DNA from: Cellvibrionaceae bacterium
GTDB taxonomy: Bacteria; Pseudomonadota; Gammaproteobacteria; Pseudomonadales; Cellvibrionaceae
Reading direction: 5' to 3'
Assembly: GCA_024707385.1 (NCBI GenBank)
Contig: JANPZW010000015.1
Location: forward strand, 434,001-498,000
Length of the DNA: 64,000 bases
Shown here piece after piece: positions 36,820 to 47,188 of this stretch. How positions within the stretch are numbered: position 1 is the stretch's first letter; the number at the start of each line of letters is the position of its first letter. The notes beneath the pieces are model-generated. The model had not been told where the DNA came from. It made no database searches and worked only from the letters and a program-made list of their open reading frames with translations. A program made the translations under genes and the position numbers.

Positions 36820-37803
36820 ATGCAGAAGGCCCTCACCGCGCGGCTGCAGGGTTGGCTGAAGCCCGGCCGAAAAGGCAAAACCGTCGGCATCGAATTGCAG
36901 AGCGAAGGCATGGCCCTCGCGGTGTGTGATGCGCTCGCGTCAGCGGGGGCGGATTCCTCCCGTGCAGACAAAGCGCGCTTTAGCGGTATGGATTTTCTGC
37001 GTTACGAAAAAAACACCGATTCCGCCCAGCAATTGAAAAATTGGGTAGCCGGTCGTCATTTGCACAAGGCCGCATGTCATGTAGTGCTGGGTGCGGATGC
37101 CTATCAGATTCTGCTGGTTGAGCCGCCGGATGTGCCGCAAGAGGAAATCCGTGCTGCCATTCGCTGGCGTTTAAAAGATTTAATCAGTATTCCGGTGGAT
37201 CAGGCGGCGGTGGATGTTTTCGCTCTGCCGGCCGACGGCATACGTGCAAATAAAAAAATGGTGTACGTGGTGGTTTGCGAAAGCAAAAAAATTCGCGCCA
37301 TCGTGGACATGGTGGATGAGGCGGGACTCAAGCTGGAATCCATCGATATCAATGAACTGGCGTTGCGTAATCTGATGCTGCCACTGCTGCCGCCGGAATT
37401 GGCGGAGCGCGGTGTTGCGCTTGCGCGCATCCGCAGCGGGGCCGCCAGCGTGTATATCTATCGCGCCGGCAACTTATATCTGGGCCGCTCATTCTCCCTG
37501 AATTACAACGGCGGCCTGCTGGACAGTCTGCCGGAAGAGTCGCTGGCGCTGGAGCTGCAGCGCTCCCTGGATTATTACGAACGGCAAATGGGACAGGCTC
37601 CACCTGCGGTGATTTACGTTTGTGGTGAACATGTTTCCGAAGACAAGATCGGCGAGGTCCTCAAAACCAGTCTGGCGCCGCGCGTGCAATGGCTGAACCC
37701 CGCGCTTGCCATGCAGATTGATGCTGCCGACCTGGATGAAGCACTGGTGCAAAGGTGCGTTGCTGCAACCGGGGCGGCGCTGCGTCGGACGGAGGTGGTC
37801 TGA
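36820..37803 (+). CDS. mshI: MSHA pilus biogenesis protein MshI (PilM-like)
   Basis: 327-residue actin-like protein of the PilM/MshI type, expected on the cytoplasmic side of the pilus alignment complex. I use ATG 36820 with AGAGG five bases before it rather than the upstream ATG at 36784. Family features are VGIELQSEGMALAVCDAL, HVVLGADAYQILLVEPPDVP and LQRSLDYYERQM. It is the first gene of a long pilus locus; mshH, found upstream in Vibrio, is absent here. The next gene follows directly after the stop. Confidence 0.9.
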   Translation: MQKALTARLQGWLKPGRKGKTVGIELQSEGMALAVCDALASAGADSSRADKARFSGMDFLRYEKNTDSAQQLKNWVAGRHLHKAACHVVLGADAYQILLVEPPDVPQEEIRAAIRWRLKDLISIPVDQAAVDVFALPADGIRANKKMVYVVVCESKKIRAIVDMVDEAGLKLESIDINELALRNLMLPLLPPELAERGVALARIRSGAASVYIYRAGNLYLGRSFSLNYNGGLLDSLPEESLALELQRSLDYYERQMGQAPPAVIYVCGEHVSEDKIGEVLKTSLAPRVQWLNPALAMQIDAADLDEALVQRCVAATGAALRRTEVV

Positions 37804-38437
37804 CATGCAGCAGGTTAACCTCTATCTCCCCGAATTTCGCCCGAAGGTGGACCCGCTGTCCGCCGAGCGGGCGGCCATTCTGTTGGGCTTATTAATAGCG
37901 GTATTGATCGGCTTCCAGATTGTCCGTGTGGGCGATATGAACGCGGCGCGGAATTTGGCCAGCGATCTCGAAGCACAGCAACTCAGCCTCCAGCAGACCG
38001 CCGACGAATTTAAAAAGAGACCCAGAGCGGTAAGGGACGCTGCGTTGGAGTTGGAGGCGGAGAACTTGCGCGACGCAATCACGAATCGCGAGGGTGTAGC
38101 AGGAATTATCTCGAGTCGCTCCATGGGTAATGACTCCGGATTTTCCCGCCATCTCGTTGCGATGGGGCGGCACAAGCTCGATGGCGTGGCGCTGCGCGAT
38201 TTCACGCTGGACGCTGGCGGCGCTTTTTTGCGTTTGGAAGGCGTCAGTCAAAAGGCGGAACTGGTGCCTTTGTATGTCAGCCATCTGCAGGCGGATGAGA
38301 ATTTCAGCAGAACAAAATTCGGTTATCTGACGCTGCAGAATCTGGGCGCCGGTGTCAGCTTTCTGCTGAGCGGCGACGGTCCTGTTGATCCAGCAACATT
38401 GAGTTTTTTCCCTGAAGAACAATTGGCGCCGCGGTAA
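37804..38437 (+). CDS. MSHA pilus PilN-like alignment protein
   Basis: 211-residue bitopic protein: a short cytoplasmic start (MQQVNLYLPEFRPKVDP), one membrane helix (AAILLGLLIAVLIGFQIV), a coiled coil and a small periplasmic domain. The NLYLPEFRP start is the PilN-type signature that docks onto the PilM-like protein, here MshI. Start ATG 37804 lies one base after the mshI stop. Its place between mshI and mshJ matches other MSHA loci. Confidence 0.87.
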
Positions 38438-38491
38438 CAATGACGGCGTGGCGCAATCCTTGACGAGATTTGTGAAAGATAAACGAGTTTT

Positions 38492-39178
38492 ATGAAAGAA
38501 AAATGGGTCCTGCTGAAAAGTCGCTTTGAAGCTCTCGCCATGCGCGAGCGGCTGCTGATTGTCGGCGCGGTGCTCGCACTGGTGTATCTGCTGTGGGAAA
38601 TGTTACTGGTCTATCCCATGACCAAGGAGATGCAGCTGCTTGTCGCGCGTGAGCGTGTGGCGAAACAGCAGATACAAGTCACGGAAGCGGAAATCACCGT
38701 GCTGAAAAATATCACCAGCAAAGATCCCAATATAGAGCTGCGCCAGGAAATTGCCGATCTACAAGCCAAGCTCGAAGGTGTGGATCAGCAGCTCGATACC
38801 CTCGCAGTGGGATTGGTTCCTGCGCATGAGCTGCCAAAAATCATGCACGGAATTCTGAGTAAGACCGGCAAGCTGAAAATCGAGCAATTAATCACGCTGC
38901 CGCCTGAAATGCTGAGCCTCTCCGGGAATGTGAAAAAAGTGGAAGCCACCTCGGCCGAACCGGTGCAGAAGGGCGCCAGCATTTATCGGCATTCCGTTGT
39001 ATTGAACCTGTCTGGAGATTTCGCCTCCGTGGTGCAGTATCTGCGCGAGCTGGAAAGTGGCGACTGGCGTTTTTATTGGGAATCCCTGCGTTATCAGGTG
39101 ACTGAATACCCGCAGGCAAAAGTTCGCCTGCGGGTATTTACGCTGTCGAGTCAGAGAGGGGTTCTGGATGGAATTTAA
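38492..39178 (+). CDS. mshJ: MSHA pilus biogenesis protein MshJ (PilO-like)
   Basis: 228-residue bitopic protein with one N-terminal helix (LLIVGAVLALVYLLWEMLLV), a long coiled coil (about 45-110) and a C-terminal ferredoxin-like domain (IYRHSVVLNLSGDFASVVQYL; ESGDWRFYWESLRY). It should pair with the PilN-like protein to link inner-membrane and secretin parts of the pilus machine. It overlaps mshK by eleven bases. Confidence 0.9.
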   Translation: MKEKWVLLKSRFEALAMRERLLIVGAVLALVYLLWEMLLVYPMTKEMQLLVARERVAKQQIQVTEAEITVLKNITSKDPNIELRQEIADLQAKLEGVDQQLDTLAVGLVPAHELPKIMHGILSKTGKLKIEQLITLPPEMLSLSGNVKKVEATSAEPVQKGASIYRHSVVLNLSGDFASVVQYLRELESGDWRFYWESLRYQVTEYPQAKVRLRVFTLSSQRGVLDGI

Positions 39179-39526
39179 AAAATGGCCCTTCTCCCTGCCG
39201 CTGTGTGTGCTACTGGCGGGTGCTTTTGATTTGGCAAGAGCCGTTGAAGATCCTGCGTTAGTGGACCCCACCCGGCCAGTGGCTTTTGTCGCCCCGGTGG
39301 GCAAGGCGGAGCCGGAGGAAAAAAAATGCAGTTACAGGCAATTTTTTCTGCCGATGGAAAGCGCAAGGCGGTAATTAACGGGCAGACGGTAAAGGTTGGC
39401 GAATCCGTGAATCAGGCAAAAATAGTGGCCATAGACTCCGGCCGTGTGCGCTTTATCAAAAATGGTGAAAGGGGGGAACTAGTGCTCCTGCCGACCGTAT
39501 TGCAACCGGCGAAAGTCGAGGAATAA
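39168..39526 (+). CDS. mshK: MSHA pilus biogenesis protein MshK (PilP-like), one-base indel
   Basis: About 119 residues: signal-like N-terminus (PLCVLLAGAFDLARA), the motif ALVDPTRPVAF typical of GspC/PilP-like proteins, then LQAIFSADGKRKAVINGQTVKVGE. The two halves are in different frames, joined by one more A in the run 39319-39326. It would sit in the periplasm and contact the MshL secretin, encoded three bases downstream. Confidence 0.85.
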
Positions 39527-39528
39527 TC

Positions 39529-41179
39529 ATGACCAACCGACTGGCCAAAATAATGATGATGACGCTGCTGGTTAATCTGGGGGCTTGTTCGCAACAGGAT
39601 CACAAACCATCCATGAGTCGGGATGTGTACGACCAGGCGATCGAACAGAATACCCGCGCTTCCCCGGTGCCGGATTTTATCAACGATGCGCTATTGAACC
39701 GCTCCCCGACGGGAAATGCTGCCCATGTATCACAGGCGCGGCGTTTTGACGTGTCGGTGAATAATATTCCTGCGAAAGCCTTTTTCCTCAGTCTGGTTTC
39801 GGAAGCCGGTGTCAATGTGGTGGCGCACCCGGAGGTAGAAGGCAATATCTCCTTGAATCTGCGCAATGTCACAGTGGAGGAAGTGCTGGCGGTAGTGCGG
39901 GATATGTACGGCTACGAATACAAGATAAAAGATAATATTTACTCCATATTTCCGCGCAAACTGCGCACGGAAATATTTTCCATCAATTACATCGATATCA
40001 AACGCGTCGGTGTAACCGATACAACAGTATCGATTGGCGAAGCAAAATCCAGCAGCAGTTCGTCTGATGCGGGTGGCAGCGGCGGTGGCTCCAGTACCAA
40101 CAACGCCGCGAATATTCTGGCGATGGCCGGTGGAGAAGGGGAGCAGGCAAGCGGGCAGGGCATAAGCCCTGGTTCGCGGGTACAGACACTCAATAAAACC
40201 GATTTTTGGCAGATGCTCAACGATACCGTGGGCTCTATGGTGGGTGCGCCGTCAGATGGCCGCAAGGTCATGGTCAACCCGCAGTCCGGCTTGCTGGCGG
40301 TAACCGCCATGCCGGCGGAAATCAACGCGGTGCGGGAATTTCTCGAACGCTCCGAATTGAGCGTGAAGCGCCAGGTTATTCTCGAAGCCCAGATACTGGA
40401 AGTGCGCCTGAGCGATGGCTTTCAAGCGGGCATCAATTGGAATGCAATCCAGGGGCAGCTGCAGTACACCAGGAACGTCTCCAGCTACACCGGCCCGGTG
40501 GATATCACCCAGGCGACCGATTCTGGAACGGAAATTTTCGCCTCGATTTTCAAAGTGCTGGATATTCGCGATCTTTTATCCCTGCTGGAAACCCAGGGCT
40601 CGGTGCAGGTTCTGTCCAGCCCGAGGGTGAGCACGATCAACAATCAAAAGGCGGTGATCCGCGTCGGTACTGATGAATTTTTTGTTACTGGATTGAAAAA
40701 TAACACCACCTCCAGCGCAGCCACCACAACATCCTCACCGGAAATAGAATTTACTTCCTTTTTTTAGCGGTATTTCCCTGGATGTGACACCCCAGATTTC
40801 CGAAAGCGGCGACGTGATTCTGCATATCCACCCGATTATCAGCGACGTGCAGGACCAGACCAAAGAGGTGACGGTCGGCGACTCTAAATTCTCCATGCCG
40901 CTGGCGCTGCGGGAAATTCGTGAGAGCGACAGCGTGGTACGCGCGCGCAGTGGCCAGGTTGTAGTCCTGGGCGGCTTGATGCAGAAATCGCGACAGGCTG
41001 CGGACGGCAAACGCCCAATCCTCGGTGATGTGCCGGTTTTGAATTTGTTTTTCCGCACCAAAGCCCGCTCCGCCGCAAAAACCGAACTGGTGATTTTACT
41101 GCGCCCAGTAGTGGTGGGCGAAAGCAGCTGGCAGGACCAATTAAAAGAATTCCGCGACTTTTCCGGACCGATCAATTAG
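39529..41179 (+). CDS. mshL: MSHA pilus secretin MshL, one-base indel
   Basis: Outer-membrane secretin of about 549 residues through which the pilus passes. It is a lipoprotein (LLVNLGAC), with N-domains (VSVNNIPAKAFFLSLVSEAG; VHPEV-like region; KRQVILEAQILEVRLSDGFQ) and the secretin core ending VVVLGGLMQ and KTELVILLRPVVV. The frame breaks in the seven-T run 40759-40765; six would give EFTSFFSGISLDVTPQIS, a continuous secretin. Gly/Ser-rich insert near residues 170-200 is normal for such proteins. Confidence 0.92.
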
Positions 41180-41215
41180 TCATAGCTGCGCTATTTATAT
41201 CAGGCGAGGTAAATC

Positions 41216-42105
41216 ATGTACCTGCAGCACTTCGGCATGACCGAAAAGCCTTTTTCGTTGACGCCAGACACGCAATTTTTTTGGCGTCGCGCAGTCACCG
41301 GGATGCGTTGAACACACTTGCGTTTGCCCTGCGGGATGGCGAAGGCTTTATCAAAATCGTGGGCGAAGTGGGCACGGGAAAAACCCTGTTATGCAGGATT
41401 TTGTTGGCGCGTCTGGATAAAGCGCAATTTGTTACCGCTTATATTCCCAACCCCTGTTTGGCACCGGAAGAATTAAAAGCCTTTATCGCCGCCGAAATCG
41501 GTGCGGACTATCAGCGCTCCATGCCCGCTCACGAACTGACTGCCGCGATTTATCGCCGCTTGCTACAGCTTGCGCGTCAGCGCAAACAGGTGATTTTGGT
41601 GGTGGACGAGGCGCAGACCATGCCCCGTGAAACCATCGAAGCTCTGCGCCTGCTCAGCAATCTGGAAACGGAAAAGCGCAAGCTGCTGCAGATCGTTATG
41701 TTTGGCCAGCCTGAGCTGGATGAACTGCTCAACCGCGACGACTTGCGCCAATTAAAACAGCGCATTGTTTTTGCAGAAAAGCTGCACCCACTCAGCACTG
41801 CTGGTGTTGCAGCTTATTTGCGCCACCGGTTGAAAGCGAGTGGTTGCGCGAATGCACTGTTCAGCCCCTTGGCCATCTGGCTGCTGGCAAAAGCCTCTGG
41901 CGGTATTCCGCGTCTGGTCAATATTCTCGCCCACAAAGCGCTGCTGTGTGCCTACGGCAAGCGCGACGTCACCATTGCCGGTTGGCATATCGCACGGGCT
42001 GCGCGTGATACGCCGGAGTGCCGCCTGAATGGACGCCTGTGGTGTCGACTCTGGGAATTGAATGGGCGTATTTTTCTGCCCCGATCCGCTGAGGTTATCC
42101 GATGA
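41216..42105 (+). CDS. mshM: MSHA pilus AAA ATPase MshM (ExeA-like), one-base indel
   Basis: About 296 residues. ATG 41216 gives the family start YLQHFGMTEKPFSLTPDTQF, which runs out of frame after the seven-T run 41276-41282; one more T joins it to FLASRSHRDALNTLAFAL. Walker A is GEVGTGKTLL and Walker B is VILVVDEAQTM. ExeA-like ATPases help assemble the secretin through the cell wall. The stop overlaps the mshN start (ATGA-type). Confidence 0.9.
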
Positions 42106-43535
42106 GTCTGATCAACGACATGTTGCAGGATCTGGATCGCGCTGATCTGCAGAAAAAGCCGGTGCTGCCTGCAGGACTCACAGCGGAAAAACCGTCTCCA
42201 TCTGCGTCGCCACGCCGCTATTTGCTGCCGGCTCTGGCGGGAATTGCAGTGGTGTACGCATTGTTAGTGGAGTGGAACCTGCTCGGCCTGATGCCGGAGA
42301 AAAAAGCGCCGCTGGTGGAAATCCCCCAGCCCATCGCACTCAACAGCAAATGGCTTAATCAAGCGCCGTCCGCTGCTGCACCCGCTGCAGCTGTAACTGA
42401 AGAACCTGTTACCGGTTCGGCTGATGTGGCGGCGACAGAGGTCGAGACGCAGTCGGACAATCTCGTAATCCAGCAGGAAAATATCCCGCCCGTCGTACAA
42501 GCTGATACGCCAGCGACCCTGGAGCCGAAAGCTGTAGAAATTGAGCGCATTCCCGTGGTGTCTACAGTGGAACCGCTTCTGGATGCCGCCAGACTCGCGC
42601 TCGCAGCAAATCGTTTGACCACCCCTGTGGGTGACAACGCTTATGAATTATTTAAAAGCGCTTTGGTGCTCGATCCGCAAAATGCCGCAGCTGAGGCTGG
42701 TGTGGAAACGATTCGCCAGCGCTATCTGAGTTGGCTCGACCAGGCGCTCAGCGATAATCGCGCGGCGGCCGCGCGCCTGTATTTGCAAAAAGCGAGAAGT
42801 GTCGGTGTCGATCACACCATTCTCGCCGGATATGAAAACCGTCTGGCGCAGACACCGGCGGCGACTGCGAATGAAACAGGACCGGTCGCGCATGAGGCAG
42901 CACCCGCCCCGCATGAATCAGCGGCGGCTTTGCAGGTATTGCCGCAGGTCGCAATTACGCCGGCAAAAATCGCCAATGACACCGAAGTGGCTGAACGTAT
43001 TCGCAGTTTTGGCCTGCGGGCTGAGGCGGAAGCATTGGAGCTGGTCACGCGCGGGCGTGGGGTTGCGCAGAGCGCAGTGGCGCTCGCCGATGTATATGCG
43101 GAGCGCCAGGCGCGCAGTCAGTTGCAGCGACTCGCCAATTTGCTCGCAAATAAAACCGAATCGTCGTACGCCTATGTTGCCGCTCATATTTGGTTGCTGG
43201 ATGGCCAGGAGAGCCGTGCAAAAGACGCCTTGTCCTCCGTCGAGTTTGACGGTCTGGCGGAGCGTCAGCGCCAGCGTCTTCTGGCGGGTTTGCGCCAGCG
43301 GGCCGGAGAATATGGGCCGGCAATGGAGCTTTACAGCCAGCTGGTGGCGAGCTCGCCGGAGAATGTCGCCGACTGGTTGGGCCTTGCCGTGAGCGCCGAC
43401 CGCAGCGGCTTGACCAACACGGCTCTCGAAGCCTATGAAAAAGTGCTGTTGCTGCGCCACCCGGATCAGCGGGTAACGCAGTTCGCGCGTCAGCGCCAAC
43501 AGGATCTTTCCCTTGCCGCCATGACCAACAGGTAA
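42102..43535 (+). CDS. mshN: MSHA pilus biogenesis protein MshN (TPR-containing)
   Basis: 477-residue protein with a short cytoplasmic start (MSLINDMLQDLDRA), one membrane helix (YLLPALAGIAVVYALLV), a long Pro/Ala/Glu-rich periplasmic linker (about 65-155), and TPR-like helices to the end (YELFKSALVLDPQNAAAEAG; AMELYSQLVASSPENVADWL). The start is diagnostic for MshN/GspB-like proteins. It probably works with MshM at the cell wall and secretin. Confidence 0.9.
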   Translation: MSLINDMLQDLDRADLQKKPVLPAGLTAEKPSPSASPRRYLLPALAGIAVVYALLVEWNLLGLMPEKKAPLVEIPQPIALNSKWLNQAPSAAAPAAAVTEEPVTGSADVAATEVETQSDNLVIQQENIPPVVQADTPATLEPKAVEIERIPVVSTVEPLLDAARLALAANRLTTPVGDNAYELFKSALVLDPQNAAAEAGVETIRQRYLSWLDQALSDNRAAAARLYLQKARSVGVDHTILAGYENRLAQTPAATANETGPVAHEAAPAPHESAAALQVLPQVAITPAKIANDTEVAERIRSFGLRAEAEALELVTRGRGVAQSAVALADVYAERQARSQLQRLANLLANKTESSYAYVAAHIWLLDGQESRAKDALSSVEFDGLAERQRQRLLAGLRQRAGEYGPAMELYSQLVASSPENVADWLGLAVSADRSGLTNTALEAYEKVLLLRHPDQRVTQFARQRQQDLSLAAMTNR

Positions 43536-43539
43536 ACGC

Positions 43540-45279
43540 GTGGAAACTGCCAGCGCACCCAAACGAATTCGTATTGGCGACATCCTGGTCGCCCAACAGA
43601 TCATCAGCCAGCAGCAGTTGGAAACCGCGCTGCTCGAGCAGAAAAAAACCGGCTACAAACTCGGGCGCCAATTGGTCGCCCTCGGTTTTGTCGATGAAAA
43701 TACCCTGCTGAATTTTCTCTCCAAACAATTGAATTATCCGTTTATCGATCTTGCGCATTTCCGCTTCGAGCGCGAAGTGGTGCAGATACTGCCGGAAACG
43801 GTTGCGCGGCGTTACCGCGTGATTGTGCTCAAGGATGATAAGGATGGTTATTTACTCGGGATGTCCGATCCCACGGATATTTTCGGTTTGGATGACATCA
43901 AGAAAATACTGAAAAAACCGATCAAGCCGGCAGTGGTTCGGGAGTCGGAGCTGCTGGATATTCTCGATGTGGCCTATACCCGTGCGAAGGAAATCGCGTC
44001 CCTCGCGGAACAATTGCACGACGAGCTGGAAAGCGACGCCGTTGATATCGCCGATATTCTCACCACCGCTGAGGACATGGATGCGCCGGTGGTGAAGTTA
44101 CTGCAGAAAATATTTGAGGAGGCCATCAATAACCGCGCCTCGGATATTCATATCGAGCCGGATGAAACCGTGCTGCGAATCCGCCAGCGTATCGACGGTG
44201 TGCTGGTGGAGCAGGTGATGAATGAAAAACGCGTCGCTGGAGCTCTGGTCGTCAGACTGAAATTGATGTCCGGTCTGGATATTTCGGAAAAACGCTTGCC
44301 GCAGGATGGCCGCTTCAATCTGAAGATCGGCGCTCACAGCATTGATGTGCGACTTTCCACTATGCCGGTGCAATACGGCGAATCGGTGGTGATGCGTCTG
44401 CTGGATCATTCCGCTGGTATTCGCCCGCTCAACAAGGTCGGTATGCCGGAGCGTTATGTGCGTTTGTTTCGCAATGTCATTACCCGCCCGCACGGATTGG
44501 TGTTGGTCACCGGTCCTACGGGAAGCGGCAAAACCACCACGCTTTATGGCGCACTGGCGGAGCTCAATACGCCGGAGAAAAAAATCATCACGGTGGAAGA
44601 CCCGGTGGAATATCGCCTGCCGCGCGTGAGTCAGGTGCAATTGCACGAAAAAATCGGCCTCACCTTCAGCACTGTGCTGCGCGCAACTTTGCGGCAGGAC
44701 CCGGATATTTTGCTGATCGGCGAAATTCGCGATTCGGATTCAGCGGAAATCGCCCTGCGCGCGGCCATGACCGGCCACTTGGTGTTGTCTACGTTGCACA
44801 CCAACGACGCAGTTACGTCGGCGCTGCGACTGCTGGATATGGGTGTCGATCCTTTTCTTGTGGCCTCTAGTCTCAAAGCGGTGATTGCGCAGCGCCTAGT
44901 GCGCCGCGTGTGTTTGCACTGCGCCGAACCTTACACACCAAATCCCCAGGAGCTGCAGCTGATCCGGCGCATGACCCGTAATACCAGTCCGGATGTGAGC
45001 GGGATGCGCAAAGGTGGCGGCTGCCCGCACTGTTACAACAGCGGTTATCTCGATCGTATCGGTGTGTTCGAATTGCTCGAAATCAATACCACTATGGCGG
45101 ACGCGCTGCGGGACAACAGTGTGCGCAAATTCAACGAGGCTGCGCACGCGCAGGAAAATTATCGGCCATTGAGTCACAGCGCTTTGGATTACGCTCTGCA
45201 AGGTATTACGACTGTGGATGAAGTGCTGCGTGTGTCGGCGGAAGTGGAAGACGAAAGTCTGACGGAGGAATCTGCGTGA
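43540..45279 (+). CDS. mshE: MSHA pilus assembly ATPase MshE (GspE/PilB family)
   Basis: 579-residue hexameric extension ATPase, starting at GTG 43540. The N-terminal MshEN domain (RIGDILVAQQIISQQQLETA; LGRQLVALGFVDENTLL), a cyclic-di-GMP binding domain in characterised MshE proteins, is followed by the motor core with Walker A GPTGSGKTTTLYG, the Asp box and Walker B (ILLIGEIRDSDSAEIALRA), and a tetracysteine zinc site (CLHCAEPY; GGGCPHCYNSG). Cyclic-di-GMP control of pilus extension is thus likely. The gene is intact. Confidence 0.95.
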   Translation: METASAPKRIRIGDILVAQQIISQQQLETALLEQKKTGYKLGRQLVALGFVDENTLLNFLSKQLNYPFIDLAHFRFEREVVQILPETVARRYRVIVLKDDKDGYLLGMSDPTDIFGLDDIKKILKKPIKPAVVRESELLDILDVAYTRAKEIASLAEQLHDELESDAVDIADILTTAEDMDAPVVKLLQKIFEEAINNRASDIHIEPDETVLRIRQRIDGVLVEQVMNEKRVAGALVVRLKLMSGLDISEKRLPQDGRFNLKIGAHSIDVRLSTMPVQYGESVVMRLLDHSAGIRPLNKVGMPERYVRLFRNVITRPHGLVLVTGPTGSGKTTTLYGALAELNTPEKKIITVEDPVEYRLPRVSQVQLHEKIGLTFSTVLRATLRQDPDILLIGEIRDSDSAEIALRAAMTGHLVLSTLHTNDAVTSALRLLDMGVDPFLVASSLKAVIAQRLVRRVCLHCAEPYTPNPQELQLIRRMTRNTSPDVSGMRKGGGCPHCYNSGYLDRIGVFELLEINTTMADALRDNSVRKFNEAAHAQENYRPLSHSALDYALQGITTVDEVLRVSAEVEDESLTEESA

Positions 45280-45292
45280 GCCTGCGAATTTT

Positions 45293-45472
45293 ATGACAGC
45301 AGCATCCATTTTTATGACAGCCGCGCTCATTTTTGTGACCGCACTCCGCGTTTTTATGACTATCGTACATTTCATTTGTATGGCGGCCGAGCGCCCCTTT
45401 TTTATGCGAACAGTTTTAGTGGCAGCCGCGCACAACGCCTGCGGGAATTTGCATCCTTATGCCCACGTTTGA
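45293..45472 (+). CDS. Possible 59-residue hydrophobic ORF on a 21-bp repeat, between mshE and mshG
   Basis: An ATG-started frame of 59 codons runs from just after mshE into the first codons of mshG. Its first half is made from four degenerate 21-base units (about 45289-45372, core ttttatgacagc), giving repeats of the form IFMTAAL and one likely membrane helix. No ribosome binding site is visible and I know no homologue. It may be only a spacer repeat that happens to be open in frame. Confidence 0.3.
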   Translation: MTAASIFMTAALIFVTALRVFMTIVHFICMAAERPFFMRTVLVAAAHNACGNLHPYAHV

Positions 45473-46688
45473 ATATCAGGGACGCTCCGCGCAAGGCCAG
45501 TCGGCTAAAGGGCAGATGGAGGCGCCGAACCTCGATGCTGCAGCTTCGATTCTGATGGAGCAGGGCATAACGCCAGTGAATATCCGGCCGGTCACCGTAT
45601 CCGCAAATGCCGATGTCGATATTGGCCGGCTGTTTGGAAGTGGCAAAGTCAAAGCGGTGGATCTGATCATGTTTTGCCGCCAGATGTACACCATCACCAA
45701 ATCCGGTATTCCTCTGGTGCGCGGCATTCGCGGCCTTGCGGCCGGCCTTAAGCATGCGGAATTTCAACGCGTGTTGAACGATGTGGCTCAGCGACTGGAG
45801 GGCGGTTCCGTCCTGTCCCAGTCCATGGCCAAGCATCCGAAGGTATTCGACAATCTCTTCGTCAGCATGATCAGCGTCGGCGAGAGCACCGGCAGCCTGG
45901 ATCAGGTATTTGCGCAATTGGCGTTTTATATGGAGCGCGACGAGCAGACGCGTAAAAGTATCAAATCCGCCACCCGTTACCCGACATTTGTTGTGATTGC
46001 CCTGGCCATCGCTGTAACGGTGGTCAATGTCATGGTGATTCCGAAATTCGCGGATATGTTCAAACAATTCAAGGCTGAACTGCCGCTGGTGACAAAAATT
46101 CTGATCGGCACATCCAATCTTTTTGTGAATTATTGGTGGGCCATCATATTGGTTCTTGGAGCTAGTGTTGCGGGAATCTGGTATTACCTCCGCACGCCGC
46201 AGGGAGGCATTTTCTGGGGAGAAAAAAAATTGAAGCTGCCCATCATCGGCAGCATTATCGATCGCGCGTCCATGGCGCGTTATGCGCGCAGTTTCAGCTT
46301 GATGTTGCGCGCCGGTGTGCCACTCAACCAAGCGCTTAATCTCTGTGCAAGAGCCATAGATAATCCCTACCTCGCTATGAAAATCGATCGTATCCGCCGC
46401 GGAGTGGAGCGCGGTGATAGTTTGCTGCGCACCCATGTTCAGGCGGAAATGCTGACGCCTCTGGTGTTGCAAATGATCGCGGTGGGAGAGGAGAGCGGTA
46501 AAGTGGAGGAACTGCTCGCGGAAGTAGCGGATTTTTATGAGCGGGAAGTGGATTACGACCTGAAAAAATTGAGCGACAGCATCGAGCCGATATTGATTAT
46601 TTTTATGGCTGGCTTCGTTACCGTGCTCGCCCTCGGTATTTTCCTGCCTATGTGGGATATGCACAGCGTGCAAAAAAGTTCCATGTAG
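45459..46688 (+). CDS. mshG: MSHA pilus platform protein MshG (GspF/PilC family)
   Basis: 409-residue inner-membrane platform for pilus assembly. Two GspF domains are visible (LIMFCRQMYTITKSGIPLVR and YARSFSLMLRAGVPLNQALN), each with the following helices; the protein ends TVLALGIFLPMWDMHSV, as is usual. It should contact the MshE ATPase. No mshF gene follows; instead there is a 500-base gap before the pilin gene. Confidence 0.94.
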   Translation: MPTFEYQGRSAQGQSAKGQMEAPNLDAAASILMEQGITPVNIRPVTVSANADVDIGRLFGSGKVKAVDLIMFCRQMYTITKSGIPLVRGIRGLAAGLKHAEFQRVLNDVAQRLEGGSVLSQSMAKHPKVFDNLFVSMISVGESTGSLDQVFAQLAFYMERDEQTRKSIKSATRYPTFVVIALAIAVTVVNVMVIPKFADMFKQFKAELPLVTKILIGTSNLFVNYWWAIILVLGASVAGIWYYLRTPQGGIFWGEKKLKLPIIGSIIDRASMARYARSFSLMLRAGVPLNQALNLCARAIDNPYLAMKIDRIRRGVERGDSLLRTHVQAEMLTPLVLQMIAVGEESGKVEELLAEVADFYEREVDYDLKKLSDSIEPILIIFMAGFVTVLALGIFLPMWDMHSVQKSSM

Positions 46689-47188
46689 GAATCTGTCTAC
46701 TTCCAAGTCTCCAGCTATAACCACCCATCCGCTTGAAGCCTCCACTGGTCAAATCGCCCGACTAACCTCGGGCCTCAATCCCTTAGCCGCCAGTCCATAA
46801 AAATTTTTTATTTATTACTTTTCTGCTCGGATCACGACTTTCTTTCTTTTCTATGGCATTAAAAAGTGCAATAGGTCGCGGTTTTTCTGGTGCCATTCGC
46901 AGACTGAGCAGAGCTATTCCATTTATCTCTAAAACTTAAAAACTTAGAACTTTTATAGGATGCTTTGGAGGGTTGGCCTAAGCCTTTTTATAACAGGAAA
47001 ATCCAAAAATCTTGGCTAAGCTTTGAGTAAGTGAGACCTTGATGTCGGAACTCGGAAAAAAGCATTTTGTGAAGCCAATTTCCCGACTCTCCTCCAGGTT
47101 GAGCCCCACAGGCAGATTAAGCGCCGTGTTTTTGACGGATTTAAATTTGCCACATATGTTTTATCAGTTGTAACAGTTGGAGATTTTC
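46689..47188. other. Gene-free stretch before the pilin gene
   Basis: About 500 bases with no convincing open frame. GCCCGA (46756-46761) pairs with TCGGGC (46768-46773) soon after mshG, without a T tract. The later part is AT-rich (near 46799-46830) and must carry the pilin promoter. I looked for a sigma-54 type -24/-12 pair and found no good one. The position normally held by mshF and mshB is empty. Confidence 0.5.

Noticed and set aside
44896..45435. Minus-strand open frame of 179 residues covering the mshE end and repeat
   Set aside because: It is antisense to the well-supported mshE gene, and its repeated N-terminus is just the 21-bp repeat read backwards.
46980..47060. A sigma-54 promoter for the pilin gene
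   Set aside because: TTGG-containing stretches near 46970 and 47010 lack a GC element at the needed ten-base spacing.
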